A stretch of DNA of 64,000 nt from Candidatus Termititenax sp. (GCA_020719045.1 DYQY01000006.1:30898-94897); one strand, 5' to 3'. Positions 1 through 6,986 are shown, numbered from the stretch's first letter. Notes: a model not told the origin generated them from the sequence alone. Numbers and translations are program-made.

Positions 1-168
1 GTGGCTGTATGTGAGATGCGTCTAAAGCACCTATAAAATTTCTACTGTTGTAGATTGATGACGTATTCATTTTCAATTTTTGTCTAAAGCACCTATAAAA
101 TTTCTACTGTTGTAGATGATATTTATAGTCAGTATGGGAATATGTGTCTAAAGCACCTATAAAATTTC
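1..168 (+). CRISPR. 3' end of a type V-A (Cas12a-type) CRISPR array
   Basis: Two identical 36-bp repeats lie at 20-55 and 82-117, and a third at 146-168 matches only the first 23 bases. The repeat ends in AATTTCTACTGTTGTAGAT, whose TCTAC/GTAGA stem-loop is the hallmark handle of Cas12a crRNAs and is the same as in the well-known Francisella Cas12a repeat. Spacers are 26 nt (56-81) and 28 nt (118-145), typical for Cas12a; 1-19 is part of another spacer. With the handle at the 3' end of each repeat, the array is transcribed on this strand, and the leader and any cas genes should lie left of the window. No cas gene is visible here. The last repeat is identical up to base 168 and then switches to unrelated sequence, so it has lost its stem-loop. 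Confidence 0.93.
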
Positions 169-357
169 CCCATAAATTGCACTGAAGAACCAGCTATAAC
201 CATTCCAAGCAAAAAAGACGATGGTGTGGTTGTTATTTTAGGATTTGTTAAAGGTAATGGGATTGCTGTTTTTGTAAATAAAGAAACGAACGTTATTATT
301 ACAGTGAGAAGAATGAGAAAAAATGAAGAAAAATTATTTATGGAGAGAATATCATGA
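163..357 (+). pseudogene. 5'-truncated gene remnant fused to the CRISPR array end
   Basis: An open frame runs from just after an in-frame TAA at 160-162 to a TGA at 355-357 and encodes about 60 residues including VVVILGFVKGNGIAVFVN and IITVRRMRKNEEKLF. There is no start codon or ribosome site at its left end, which begins inside the broken third CRISPR repeat, so the gene lost its 5' part when the junction formed. The tail (strand, then I-I-T-V-R-R and a charged helix) loosely resembles the C-terminus of small type II toxins of the BrnT/RelE kind, but this is a resemblance by eye only. It overlaps the next small frame by ATGA, as in a toxin-antitoxin pair. Function unknown. Confidence 0.5.
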
Positions 358-518
358 TATTAAAATACGATAGCAAGTTAGACGAAAACACTGATTTGCT
401 TAATCAAGCCAAATACTATGATGAGGTAGAAATAAATGAACCATTTGACCTCTCAAAAGCCACTAAAACTTGCCATAGCTATTGGTTTACAAAACTTAAA
501 AGAAAACATACTGCCTAA
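354..518 (+). CDS. small ORF, possible remnant partner of the truncated gene
   Basis: This 54-codon frame starts at an ATG overlapping the stop of the preceding remnant by four bases and encodes MILKYDSKLDENTDLLNQAK followed by an acidic stretch and a basic tail. The coupled layout suggests the second gene of a two-gene module. In the +1 frame, from about position 440, a second plausible reading (LAIAIGLQNLKENILPKLKQ) continues to a TGA near 573, so the gene may be frameshifted and the original product longer. I do not recognise the family. It is probably decayed, as its upstream neighbour is broken. Confidence 0.35.
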   Translation: MILKYDSKLDENTDLLNQAKYYDEVEINEPFDLSKATKTCHSYWFTKLKRKHTA

Positions 519-554
519 GCTAAAACAAAACTTAAAAATTTTTTCCCCTAAACT

Positions 555-710
555 GTCCTTAATCATTGTTTGATGAACAACAAAGAGTAAATAAGCGTTG
601 AACGGCGGTGTATAAAGTTTAGTTCAACTAAACGGCAAGAGAGCTGACGAGAAAAATTAGCAGAGAAACCTTATTTATACTCTTTGTGTGATAGAGTTTT
701 GATTAAGGAC
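555..710. repeat. nested inverted-repeat element (about 155 bp)
   Basis: Perfect 11-bp arms GTCCTTAATCA (555-565) and TGATTAAGGAC (700-710) bound the element. Inside them, CAAAGAGTAAATAAG (581-595) pairs with CTTATTTATACTCTTTG (670-686) apart from a two-base bulge. At the centre, GTTTAGTT-C-AACTAAAC (617-633) forms a small hairpin, and TTGTT-TGATG-AACAA (566-580) forms another. No convincing ORF lies within. It could be a MITE-like non-autonomous element with 11-bp terminal repeats or a structured RNA; no target-site duplication is evident at its edges. Confidence 0.5.
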
Positions 711-719
711 TAGCGGATT

Positions 720-745
720 AATAAGGCCGGCAATGAGGCCTTATT
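720..745. repeat. 9-bp-stem hairpin
   Basis: AATAAGGCC (720-728) and GGCCTTATT (737-745) form a perfect 9-bp stem with an 8-nt loop. No T-tract follows on either strand, so a canonical intrinsic terminator is doubtful. It sits ten bases beyond the nested inverted-repeat element and may belong to the same cluster of palindromes. Confidence 0.5.
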
Positions 746-781
746 GAAAAGATTTCAAAAGTTTACTTTTAATAACACCAG

Positions 782-826
782 ATTCCCGCCTACGCGGGAA
801 TGACAACAAAAACAAGCGGGAATGAC
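782..826. repeat. REP-like GC-rich palindrome with a second half-copy
   Basis: ATTCCCGC (782-789) and GCGGGAAT (794-801) form a perfect 8-bp stem around CTAC. The half-motif GCGGGAATGAC recurs at about 816-826. Palindromes of this ATTCCCGC...GCGGGAATGAC type are common dispersed intergenic repeats in bacterial genomes. The GC-rich core stands out against the AT-rich background. Confidence 0.6.
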
Positions 827-866
827 AAAAAGAAAGCCTGTGAAAGACAATAAATTTGGATTTAAT

Positions 867-915
867 CCTTCCCTTTTCAAGGGAAGGTGCCCTGGTCACT
901 GAGCCTGTCGAAGTG
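867..915. repeat. CCTTCCCTT palindrome plus CACTGAGCCTGTCGAAGTG motif
   Basis: CCTTCCCTT (867-875) and AAGGGAAGG (879-887) form a 9-bp stem with a 3-nt loop. Ten bases on, CACTGAGCCTGTCGAAGTG (897-915) is a motif that, from general knowledge, recurs as an intergenic REP-like element in many genomes. Its 13-base core CTGAGCCTGTCGA also occurs at 3068-3080, inside the coding sequence at 1527-3314. Together with the palindrome at 782 this makes the 780-920 stretch a patch of dispersed repeats. I see no gene between 519 and 1033. Confidence 0.5.
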
Positions 916-1033
916 AAGGGCGGAAGGGTGAGCCACCGTTAGTGCAACTTACGAATAATACATTACAATTAAAACATGTTAATATGCGTTAAATTGTGGC
1001 ATAATACAATAAAACACAATAAGGGAGTTAATT

Positions 1034-1252
1034 ATGGCTCAATCCGTAAGTCTATCTGATGAATTAATTAAAAAAGCAAAAACATATTCAAAAATAGAAC
1101 ACCGCTCTACTGCTGGGCAAATTGAATATTGGGCAACGATGGGAATGATAGCCAAAGACAACCCTGATATACCGATGAATATGATAGAAGAAATTCTTAT
1201 CAGCGAAGTAGAGCTTCTAAATAATGATGTTTCGGAGTTTGTTTTTGAATAG
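1034..1252 (+). CDS. ParD-like antitoxin of a type II toxin-antitoxin system
   Basis: This 72-residue protein starts MAQSVSLSDELIKKAKTYSK and contains EHRSTAGQIEYWATMG, the characteristic ribbon-helix-helix-like core of the ParD-like antitoxin family. The family binds DNA as a dimer, neutralises a RelE/ParE toxin and represses its own promoter. A good ribosome site (AGGGAG) lies seven bases upstream. The 3' end overlaps the toxin gene, the normal order and coupling for such pairs. It sits beside the broken CRISPR end and repeat patch, a context typical of mobile or addiction modules. Confidence 0.85.
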   Translation: MAQSVSLSDELIKKAKTYSKIEHRSTAGQIEYWATMGMIAKDNPDIPMNMIEEILISEVELLNNDVSEFVFE

Positions 1253-1517
1253 AATTCTACAGTCCAACAGCTTCAAAAATAAATATAAAAAGCTACATCG
1301 CAATGTTAAAGATGCGCTTAATGAAGCCATTAAAACCATCCAAAAAGAGCCAAATATTGGTGAAAATAAAAAAGGTGATCTGCTTGGCGTAAAAGTATAC
1401 AAATTTAAATTCAACAACCTACTCTTGCTACTAGCATATAGAATACTAAACAATGATACTATTTATTTAGAAGCATTTGGCCCACATGAAAACTTCTATA
1501 GAGACTTAAAAATCTAA
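1224..1517 (+). CDS. RelE/ParE-family toxin
   Basis: The product shows the compact RelE/ParE fold signature: an N-terminal helix pair (KNKYKKLHRNVKDALNEAIK), the middle segment KKGDLLGVKVYKFKFNN and the C-terminal LLAYRILNNDTIYLEAFGPHENFYRDLK. The ending GPHENFYRDL is typical of the RelE-like partners of ParD-like antitoxins, so it probably acts as a ribosome-dependent or free mRNA endonuclease. ATG at 1224 overlaps the antitoxin by 29 bases; an in-frame TTG at 1245 would give LNRILQSNSFKNKYKK, which fits the family N-terminus better and leaves an 8-bp overlap, so the true start may be 1245. The module looks intact. It ends nine bases before the convergent minus-strand gene. Confidence 0.85.
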   Translation: MMFRSLFLNRILQSNSFKNKYKKLHRNVKDALNEAIKTIQKEPNIGENKKGDLLGVKVYKFKFNNLLLLLAYRILNNDTIYLEAFGPHENFYRDLKI

Positions 1518-1526
1518 TCCTTTGGT

Positions 1527-3314
1527 TTATCCTACAAAATAAACTTTATTGTCTTTAAATTTTAGCTTGCCTTGGAGGAACTCCATATTTATTGGAACAT
1601 AAAAATTATTGCCCTGCACTATCGGATAGGTGTTTTCTCCCATTACAACTTGTTCCATATTGTTTTTATTCATTATCGCAAAACATGATTCCCCGGTAGC
1701 AGTAATACGTCCAAAAATGTTACCCTTCACTAAATCCATCAGAACATTTATATCTACTCCTTCAGTTACAAGACTATTTGAGTTTAAAAAACTACTTACT
1801 TCTGTACATAACAAAGACTCGATTAGGCTTTGTAAGTCATATTTAGTTAGAACCTCACTTAAATCACTCGCTAGCATTGTTTTTAGTAACTCTAATACAT
1901 TTTGCTTTTGTGAGCCGACGGCTACTTGATCACCTAAAAACTCACAACTACAATCTTCTAGTGAACCAAAACTAAAAATTGACCCACCCAAGTTCATTAC
2001 AAAATAATCGGTATCTAAGGTTGTTAAGTTATTTTGATAATCAAAAGCAATATTACCATTACCATCAACTGCAATACCAATAGAAACAGTAACAATGACT
2101 AACTTACCACCTATGTTAATAAATAGCTGTTTTTTATATGGCATTACTTTTATTTGCTTATCATTAACTTGCAGGACTGTTTCTGCTTTATTAGTAGAAA
2201 CCTCAACCTTTCCAGAAAAAAGAAACTTACTTTTAGCAACCTTTACTGTTTTCTCTTCTGGATTAACTTTAACTACTTCATTTAAATGTATATTATCTTT
2301 TGTTACCCTAACGATTGAACCTTCTGCAATATTAAGAACCATTTCAGCAACTCTAATTGAATTATTGGATTTATCTAATACGGCTAAATTATCTTGATGA
2401 AGAAATGCGATACCACCTCTTCTGTCTAAAACTATTCGAGAATTAATATCAAAAACTAACCATAAGCTACTTTCCCTAAATACAAGTCTATCTACTTGTG
2501 CCAAAAAACTTAGATTAACATTAGCATCTGTTGCTACCCTTAACTCATCACTATTAAAAGTCAACTCAGATTTTCTCGGAACTTTAACATATGAATGCTG
2601 ATACCTAACAACACCTTCCTCAGCATTAAACTGAAGACTGTTACTAAGCTTTATCCATTTACCACTTATAACTACTTCCTGCTTCTTATCTTCTAAATTA
2701 AGGTGATAGCCATTAACATCCATTTTTCTATCATTAAACCTAAAAGCAGCTATTGTTTCTAAATAATTTATAGCAATGTTCCCATCATCATCTATATATA
2801 TATTGCTTTCATCATTATTTGAAAGACGATAATCCTTATTCTCTAAAGTAATCTTCTTTTCAGACCAATATATAATTAAACGTTTACCAGCTAATTGAAT
2901 CATTACAAATAATGGATATAAATAAACATCACTCCCTTTTGGAACACCAATCACATGATTATCTAAATAAAGAACATTTTCCTTGTCGTTATAATGAATA
3001 TTTTCAGCAAAACGAAGATTGCCATCAGTTTCTCTTGTAATATCGATATCCAAATAAGAATATACCTCTGAGCCTGTCGATGAGTATAACTTATAGTCTA
3101 TACTTCCTTTATTGGTTTGCTTTTTATCAATATACTTATTATCGTCATCACCAACAATTACTACTTTATCCGTATTTTCTAAAAAAAGCGTTTCCGATGC
3201 TTCCGTTGGTTTCAACCCTTTAAATCTTGAAAAATCAAACTGACTTATAGCTAAAACATCGTTATCGTGATTATCAACCTCTAATAAATGGTTTACCCTC
3301 TGAAGCTCAGCCAC
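1527..3314 (-). CDS. unrecognised beta-rich protein (595 aa)
   Basis: No family is recognised. The sequence lacks a signal peptide or membrane segment and is dominated by short alternating beta-type stretches separated by acidic turns (such as VIVGDDDNKY, NIYIDDDGNIAINY, GIAVDGNGNIAFDY). This suggests a repetitive beta-solenoid, propeller or stacked-hairpin architecture. The motif D-G-N-I-A-I/F-x-Y occurs at least twice (near residues 175 and 425). The last 60 residues look like a separate small beta domain (QVVMGENTYPIVQGNNFYVP). It is the third and last gene of a minus-strand operon, ten bases after the 733-aa coiled-coil protein, so the two probably act together. A 13-base REP-like core lies inside it at 3068-3080. 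Confidence 0.7.
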   Translation of the reverse strand: MAELQRVNHLLEVDNHDNDVLAISQFDFSRFKGLKPTEASETLFLENTDKVVIVGDDDNKYIDKKQTNKGSIDYKLYSSTGSEVYSYLDIDITRETDGNLRFAENIHYNDKENVLYLDNHVIGVPKGSDVYLYPLFVMIQLAGKRLIIYWSEKKITLENKDYRLSNNDESNIYIDDDGNIAINYLETIAAFRFNDRKMDVNGYHLNLEDKKQEVVISGKWIKLSNSLQFNAEEGVVRYQHSYVKVPRKSELTFNSDELRVATDANVNLSFLAQVDRLVFRESSLWLVFDINSRIVLDRRGGIAFLHQDNLAVLDKSNNSIRVAEMVLNIAEGSIVRVTKDNIHLNEVVKVNPEEKTVKVAKSKFLFSGKVEVSTNKAETVLQVNDKQIKVMPYKKQLFINIGGKLVIVTVSIGIAVDGNGNIAFDYQNNLTTLDTDYFVMNLGGSIFSFGSLEDCSCEFLGDQVAVGSQKQNVLELLKTMLASDLSEVLTKYDLQSLIESLLCTEVSSFLNSNSLVTEGVDINVLMDLVKGNIFGRITATGESCFAIMNKNNMEQVVMGENTYPIVQGNNFYVPINMEFLQGKLKFKDNKVYFVG

Positions 3315-3324
3315 AAATATCCCC

Positions 3325-5526
3325 TTATGCAGATTCTGCTATAGTGATGTTGTGAAACTTATCATTACCACCATAGTTATCATCAATTTTTGACTCTTCT
3401 TTTAATCTTTCTATCAATCTCTGCATCTCTCTATACTTAACAACAAGTTGTGGAAAATCAGCATCAGATAGCCTTACCTCAATTAGTTCCATTTGCTTCT
3501 TAGTTGTTTCATACATCCTGAAATTAATTTCATCTCGCATACTATCAAACTGATCTTTGGATATCTCCATTCCAAGTTTATCGGCGTTCTTTAAAACACC
3601 CTTTATCTTATTCTCAATCAGATCATAAGCAGAACCTTTAAGGTCATACAATGAAGCACGCTCTTCTAGTGCCTCTTTAAGCATATCCATTGTTCTGTCC
3701 TTGGCAATCTCTTCTGCTTCTTTTTGTACTTGCTCGTTTAAAACCTCTGTAAAAACCCCAAGCCTAACTAACCCATTCTTCATTTTCCTCATTTTGAACT
3801 CTGTTTTTAAGTTCGTGGACATACCTGGATTAAGTGCTCTTTGTAAATACAATGCTCTAAGCCTATTTAAGAAAATATCTTTTTCATCTTTCGCATCAAA
3901 CTCGTAGTCATGTTTTGGCTTTTGTTGGTTACCTTGATTAAACCCTGCACCACCAGACATAACATTTACGCCTGCTCCAGCTACTTGGTCTGGGAGATTC
4001 ATCTTCTCTCTAGCTAACCCATAATCCTTCATAAAAACTTCCATCGCTGTCTGAGCCCACTCTTCAGTTACTTTTGGATTATTAGTAATCAAATTTAATT
4101 CAGATACTTTTGATTCAAAATCCTTAATTTTATCTGCTCTTGTCTTTGATGGATCCATGGATTCATGGATGACAAACCCTTCCATTTCCTCAATAGAGAA
4201 ATTAGCTAAATTCTTGCTAGCAAAATACATAGCCTTATTTACAAGTCCTTGGAAATTATCATCAAATCCACCAAAATCTTGACCACCCAACAATAAGTTC
4301 GACACAAAATAATCTGTAAACTTATTTAGCCGAGTATCAGCTGTAAGTGAATCTAGCTTATTACCAACACTTAGCTGCTTCTGAATAATAGCCTCTTCAA
4401 TTTTGCCTCTTATTTCCATCTTAATTGTCTTCTTAACCGCTTGCTGAATATCCTTAATCTGTCTGGAAGTAAAACCCATAACCTTCAATAGTTCCTCTTC
4501 TTTTTTCATTAATCCATCCAAATCCTTGTTTGGAAGCATCAAGTACTTGCGGTAATTATCAGTATACTTTGAGATAACCTCTTCCCTTGGCTTAAGCTCT
4601 GTTCTTTTGGCTTCATCTACTCTGTCTTGTGAAGCAACTGCTTTCTCTCTATCACTTTCACTAGTCTCCAAAGATTGAACTCTCTCAGCAGAAACCTGAA
4701 CAATCCTTGATTCTTTCTGCTTAATATCCTCAACATTAACTTCCTCTATTTCATCAACAACATTTTCATCCTCCACTAACTCCTCAACCTCTGCTATTGC
4801 CTGTTGCTTTAATCTATTAATTGCTAGAGTATCATCATCCTCGATTACTTCTTGTTGGTTTTGTCTGTTCTTGCCACTATTATCCTGTTCTTGATCTTCC
4901 TGAAAATACTTATCCTTATCTGATCTATCTAATATTCTGTCTCGTTCCTCGGCATCTTTGTTTTTATCTGCCCTATCTACCCCTATACGATTTCTAACAC
5001 CATCTTTTTCTTCGAAAACTTGCTTTTCTAGCTTCTCCAACTTGTCAGCCTTTTCATTCTCGTCATCTACTTGAGTTAATTCTTTCCTCAAGGCTGCAGC
5101 TGCTTGGTTCTGAGCTAAAGTATTAGACATACCCATCATCCTTGCCTGAGAACTAATTACAACCTCATCATTCTTTATTGCATCCTTACCAAATAAAAGC
5201 TTCAACTCACCCATTAGTTCTACGTCTTTATTCCCTTTATCTGCACTAAATAAAATATCAGACTCAGAGCCTGCAACTTTATGGATAAACTCTTTTAATA
5301 GTTCTTGTTTTGCCTCTTTTTCATTTCCCTTAAGTAGCTGCTGCAGAACCGATGTAGGCTCTTTTGCCTTAGAAGTATCATCAGCTCCCTTTACCTGATC
5401 GGCAGCCTCTGCCTGAGCACTTAAGACTAGTTTCTGAAGAGTATCTGTATTAACATCTATCTTGCTATTGCTATTAATAGAAGAATTACTTACATTATGT
5501 GTTTGCGACAAACTTCCTTGTTCCAT
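3325..5526 (-). CDS. unrecognised large acidic, coiled-coil protein (733 aa)
   Basis: The protein has three parts. Residues 1-160 are low-complexity, S/N/Q-rich then helical. Residues 160-320 are highly charged (runs such as EVEELVEDENVVDEIEEVNV) and probably disordered or coiled-coil. Residues 330-733 are helical, including YRKYLMLPNKDLDGLMKKEE, and a C-terminal half of long amphipathic helices. There is a Gly/Asn-rich linker (GAGVNVMSGGAGFNQGN) near residue 540. There is no signal peptide or transmembrane segment, so a cytoplasmic structural, scaffold or secreted-substrate role is possible, but no family is recognised. It follows the 87-aa gene by nine bases and precedes the beta-rich 595-aa protein by ten, a tight operon. 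Confidence 0.7.
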   Translation of the reverse strand: MEQGSLSQTHNVSNSSINSNSKIDVNTDTLQKLVLSAQAEAADQVKGADDTSKAKEPTSVLQQLLKGNEKEAKQELLKEFIHKVAGSESDILFSADKGNKDVELMGELKLLFGKDAIKNDEVVISSQARMMGMSNTLAQNQAAAALRKELTQVDDENEKADKLEKLEKQVFEEKDGVRNRIGVDRADKNKDAEERDRILDRSDKDKYFQEDQEQDNSGKNRQNQQEVIEDDDTLAINRLKQQAIAEVEELVEDENVVDEIEEVNVEDIKQKESRIVQVSAERVQSLETSESDREKAVASQDRVDEAKRTELKPREEVISKYTDNYRKYLMLPNKDLDGLMKKEEELLKVMGFTSRQIKDIQQAVKKTIKMEIRGKIEEAIIQKQLSVGNKLDSLTADTRLNKFTDYFVSNLLLGGQDFGGFDDNFQGLVNKAMYFASKNLANFSIEEMEGFVIHESMDPSKTRADKIKDFESKVSELNLITNNPKVTEEWAQTAMEVFMKDYGLAREKMNLPDQVAGAGVNVMSGGAGFNQGNQQKPKHDYEFDAKDEKDIFLNRLRALYLQRALNPGMSTNLKTEFKMRKMKNGLVRLGVFTEVLNEQVQKEAEEIAKDRTMDMLKEALEERASLYDLKGSAYDLIENKIKGVLKNADKLGMEISKDQFDSMRDEINFRMYETTKKQMELIEVRLSDADFPQLVVKYREMQRLIERLKEESKIDDNYGGNDKFHNITIAESA

Positions 5527-5535
5527 TATTACTCC

Positions 5536-5799
5536 TTAACGACCTGCAGAAATCTTGCTACTAGTAGAATGCATATACTCAGTAGCTTCTCTTGACGCCA
5601 AACTATCATGCATAATTGATAATCTTCTCTCGTGAGCATCTATTCTTCGCTCAACATTCTTAATCATAGAGTTTAGTTTTGTAATCTTCATATCCACTTC
5701 ATTTGCATCTATTGTTTCTTCATCTTTTTTATCAGAAACAAAAACAGACACTCTTTCAGGAACCTTTTTGTTTTTAGTTAACTTATCTTTCATCCCCAT
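5536..5799 (-). CDS. unrecognised small helical protein (87 aa)
   Basis: A lysine-rich N-terminus (MKDKLTKNKKVPERVSVFV) is followed by one long predicted amphipathic helix (KITKLNSMIKNVERRIDAHERR) and an S/T-rich tail. It leads the three-gene minus-strand operon, divergent from rnhA. The upstream GGGGGG is the likely ribosome site. Either the first ATG (5799) or the third codon (ATG at 5793) could be used, the latter being better spaced. Its size, charge and helix suggest an adaptor or chaperone-like partner of the two larger operon proteins, but that is inference. Confidence 0.6.
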   Translation of the reverse strand: MGMKDKLTKNKKVPERVSVFVSDKKDEETIDANEVDMKITKLNSMIKNVERRIDAHERRLSIMHDSLASREATEYMHSTSSKISAGR

Positions 5800-5885
5800 T
5801 TATTCCCCCCATACACAAAGACACTTATCCAAATAGTAGTATCGCCAAAAATTGCATCCTTTATTCATTCGAAAATACCGTTATA

Positions 5886-5894
5886 TGATATACT
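5886..5894 (+). promoter_or_regulatory. extended -10 promoter of rnhA, probably leaderless
   Basis: TGATATACT is a TGn extended -10 box with only nine bases between it and the rnhA ATG at 5904. Transcription normally starts about seven bases after the box, leaving an mRNA leader of one to three bases. No Shine-Dalgarno sequence precedes the ATG, which agrees with a leaderless transcript. No clear -35 box is seen. Confidence 0.5.
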
Positions 5895-5903
5895 ATAGAA
5901 CTA

Positions 5904-6347
5904 ATGAAAAAAATAACCATATATGCAGATGGCTCATGTAGTGGAAACCCAGGTCCTGGAGGATGGGGAGCACTACTTATTTACGGAGAACATGTCAAAG
6001 AACTTAGTGGTGGCTCTCCTCAGACAACCAACAATATTATGGAACTTACTGGTGTTATTGAAGCTTTAAAATCCTTAAAAGAACCATGCCAAACAGAAAT
6101 ATATTCTGATAGCAAATACGTTATTCAAGGCATTACTGAATGGATTCATGATTGGAAAATAAGAGGCTGGAGAAATGCTGCAAAAAAACCCGTTAAAAAC
6201 AAAGAACTTTGGATGGAACTAGAAGAAGTTGTTAGCAAACACCAAACAAACTGGCATTGGGTCAAAGGACACGCTGATAATCCTTACAACAATCGCTGTG
6301 ACGAATTAGCGGTCAGTGCAACTGAACGCTATAAAAACTATCTTTGA
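5904..6347 (+). CDS. rnhA: ribonuclease HI
   Basis: This 147-residue enzyme cuts the RNA strand of RNA-DNA hybrids (R-loops, primers). All catalytic elements are present: D9 in the first strand (YADGSCSGNPGPGG), E47 (MELTG), D69 (YSDSKYV), H123 (KGHADNP) and D133 (NRCDELA). The basic protrusion W-K-I-R-G-W-R-N is also present, so it is a standard full-length bacterial type I enzyme. It is transcribed alone, divergent from the unknown minus-strand operon and convergent with rfbC. Its last codons contain one copy of a 20-bp sequence repeated just downstream. Confidence 0.96.
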   Translation: MKKITIYADGSCSGNPGPGGWGALLIYGEHVKELSGGSPQTTNNIMELTGVIEALKSLKEPCQTEIYSDSKYVIQGITEWIHDWKIRGWRNAAKKPVKNKELWMELEEVVSKHQTNWHWVKGHADNPYNNRCDELAVSATERYKNYL

Positions 6348-6437
6348 CACAAAGCGCTGAAACACAGCAACAGTGATGCTACTTTCTCTCGCCATAATAT
6401 CCACCACCACTCTAAAGTTAGCGGTCAGTGCAACTGA
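6306..6437 (+). repeat. 20-bp direct repeat spanning the rnhA 3' end
   Basis: TTAGCGGTCAGTGCAACTGA occurs exactly at 6306-6325, inside the rnhA coding sequence, and again at 6418-6437, between rnhA and rfbC. The copies are 112 bp apart. The core TCAGT-GCA-ACTGA is a small palindrome. A related string, GTTAGTGCAACTTACG, lies near 939-954 before the toxin-antitoxin genes, so this may be a dispersed element or the trace of a small duplication. Confidence 0.7.
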
Positions 6438-6442
6438 GCTAT

Positions 6443-6979
6443 TTAAAACTTAGTATCAGATAATAGTGGGGCCAGTTTGTCTTTTTCAGACAATATAGGT
6501 TCTGCAATTGGCCAATCTATTGCCAACTGTGGGTCATTCCAGGCTACTGAACGCTCATGTTGTGGAGAGTACAAATTAGAACACTTATATTCGAACTTTG
6601 CATAATCACTTATTACACAAAAACCATGACCAAACCCTTTTGGAATAAACAACATTTTCTTATTTGTCTCTGACAGATACTCGCCAACCCACATACCAAA
6701 TGTTGGTGAAGCTATCCTTAAATCAACTGCAACATCAAAAACTTCACCTTCTGCTACTCTAACCAATTTATCCTGAGCAAATGGACTAGCCTGAAAATGA
6801 ATTCCCCGAAGGATTCCTTTTTTGGAATAACTAAAATTGTCCTGAACAAACTCAACATTAATACCATTCTCAAAAAATAAATCTTTCTTATAGGTTTCCA
6901 AAAAATAACCACGTTCATCGCCAAATACCTTTGGCTCAATAATAATTACTTCTGAAATTGCTGTTTCTATAAATCTCAT
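6443..6979 (-). CDS. rfbC: dTDP-4-dehydrorhamnose 3,5-epimerase
   Basis: The enzyme epimerises dTDP-4-keto-6-deoxyglucose at C3 and C5 to make dTDP-4-keto-rhamnose, the third step of dTDP-L-rhamnose synthesis for cell-surface glycans. It has the family cupin fold at the usual length (178 aa). Visible signatures are DERGYFLETY (residues 21-30), RGIHFQ with catalytic H61, the sugar-binding FIPKGFGHGF (111-120), Y131 in FEYKCSNLYSPQHE and the C-terminal LSEKDKLAP. No rfbA, rfbB or rfbD is adjacent, so the pathway genes are dispersed. A -10 box lies seven bases upstream of the ATG with no ribosome site, suggesting a leaderless message. Confidence 0.95.
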   Translation of the reverse strand: MRFIETAISEVIIIEPKVFGDERGYFLETYKKDLFFENGINVEFVQDNFSYSKKGILRGIHFQASPFAQDKLVRVAEGEVFDVAVDLRIASPTFGMWVGEYLSETNKKMLFIPKGFGHGFCVISDYAKFEYKCSNLYSPQHERSVAWNDPQLAIDWPIAEPILSEKDKLAPLLSDTKF

Positions 6980-6986
6980 ATTAATA

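Noticed and set aside
720-745. Intrinsic terminator
   Set aside because: The stem is strong, but neither strand has a T-run after it, so a terminator call is not supported.
1-1000. Cas12a or adaptation genes next to the array
   Set aside because: No cas-like protein is encoded anywhere in the window. The array's orientation places any cas genes to the left, outside it.
3325-5526. Type III secretion or flagellar filament-type protein
   Set aside because: The long helices and charged regions are suggestive, but no family motif or neighbouring secretion gene supports this.
6754-6939. Small minus-strand frame overlapping rfbC
   Set aside because: It lies in another frame of a clear epimerase gene and encodes no recognisable protein.
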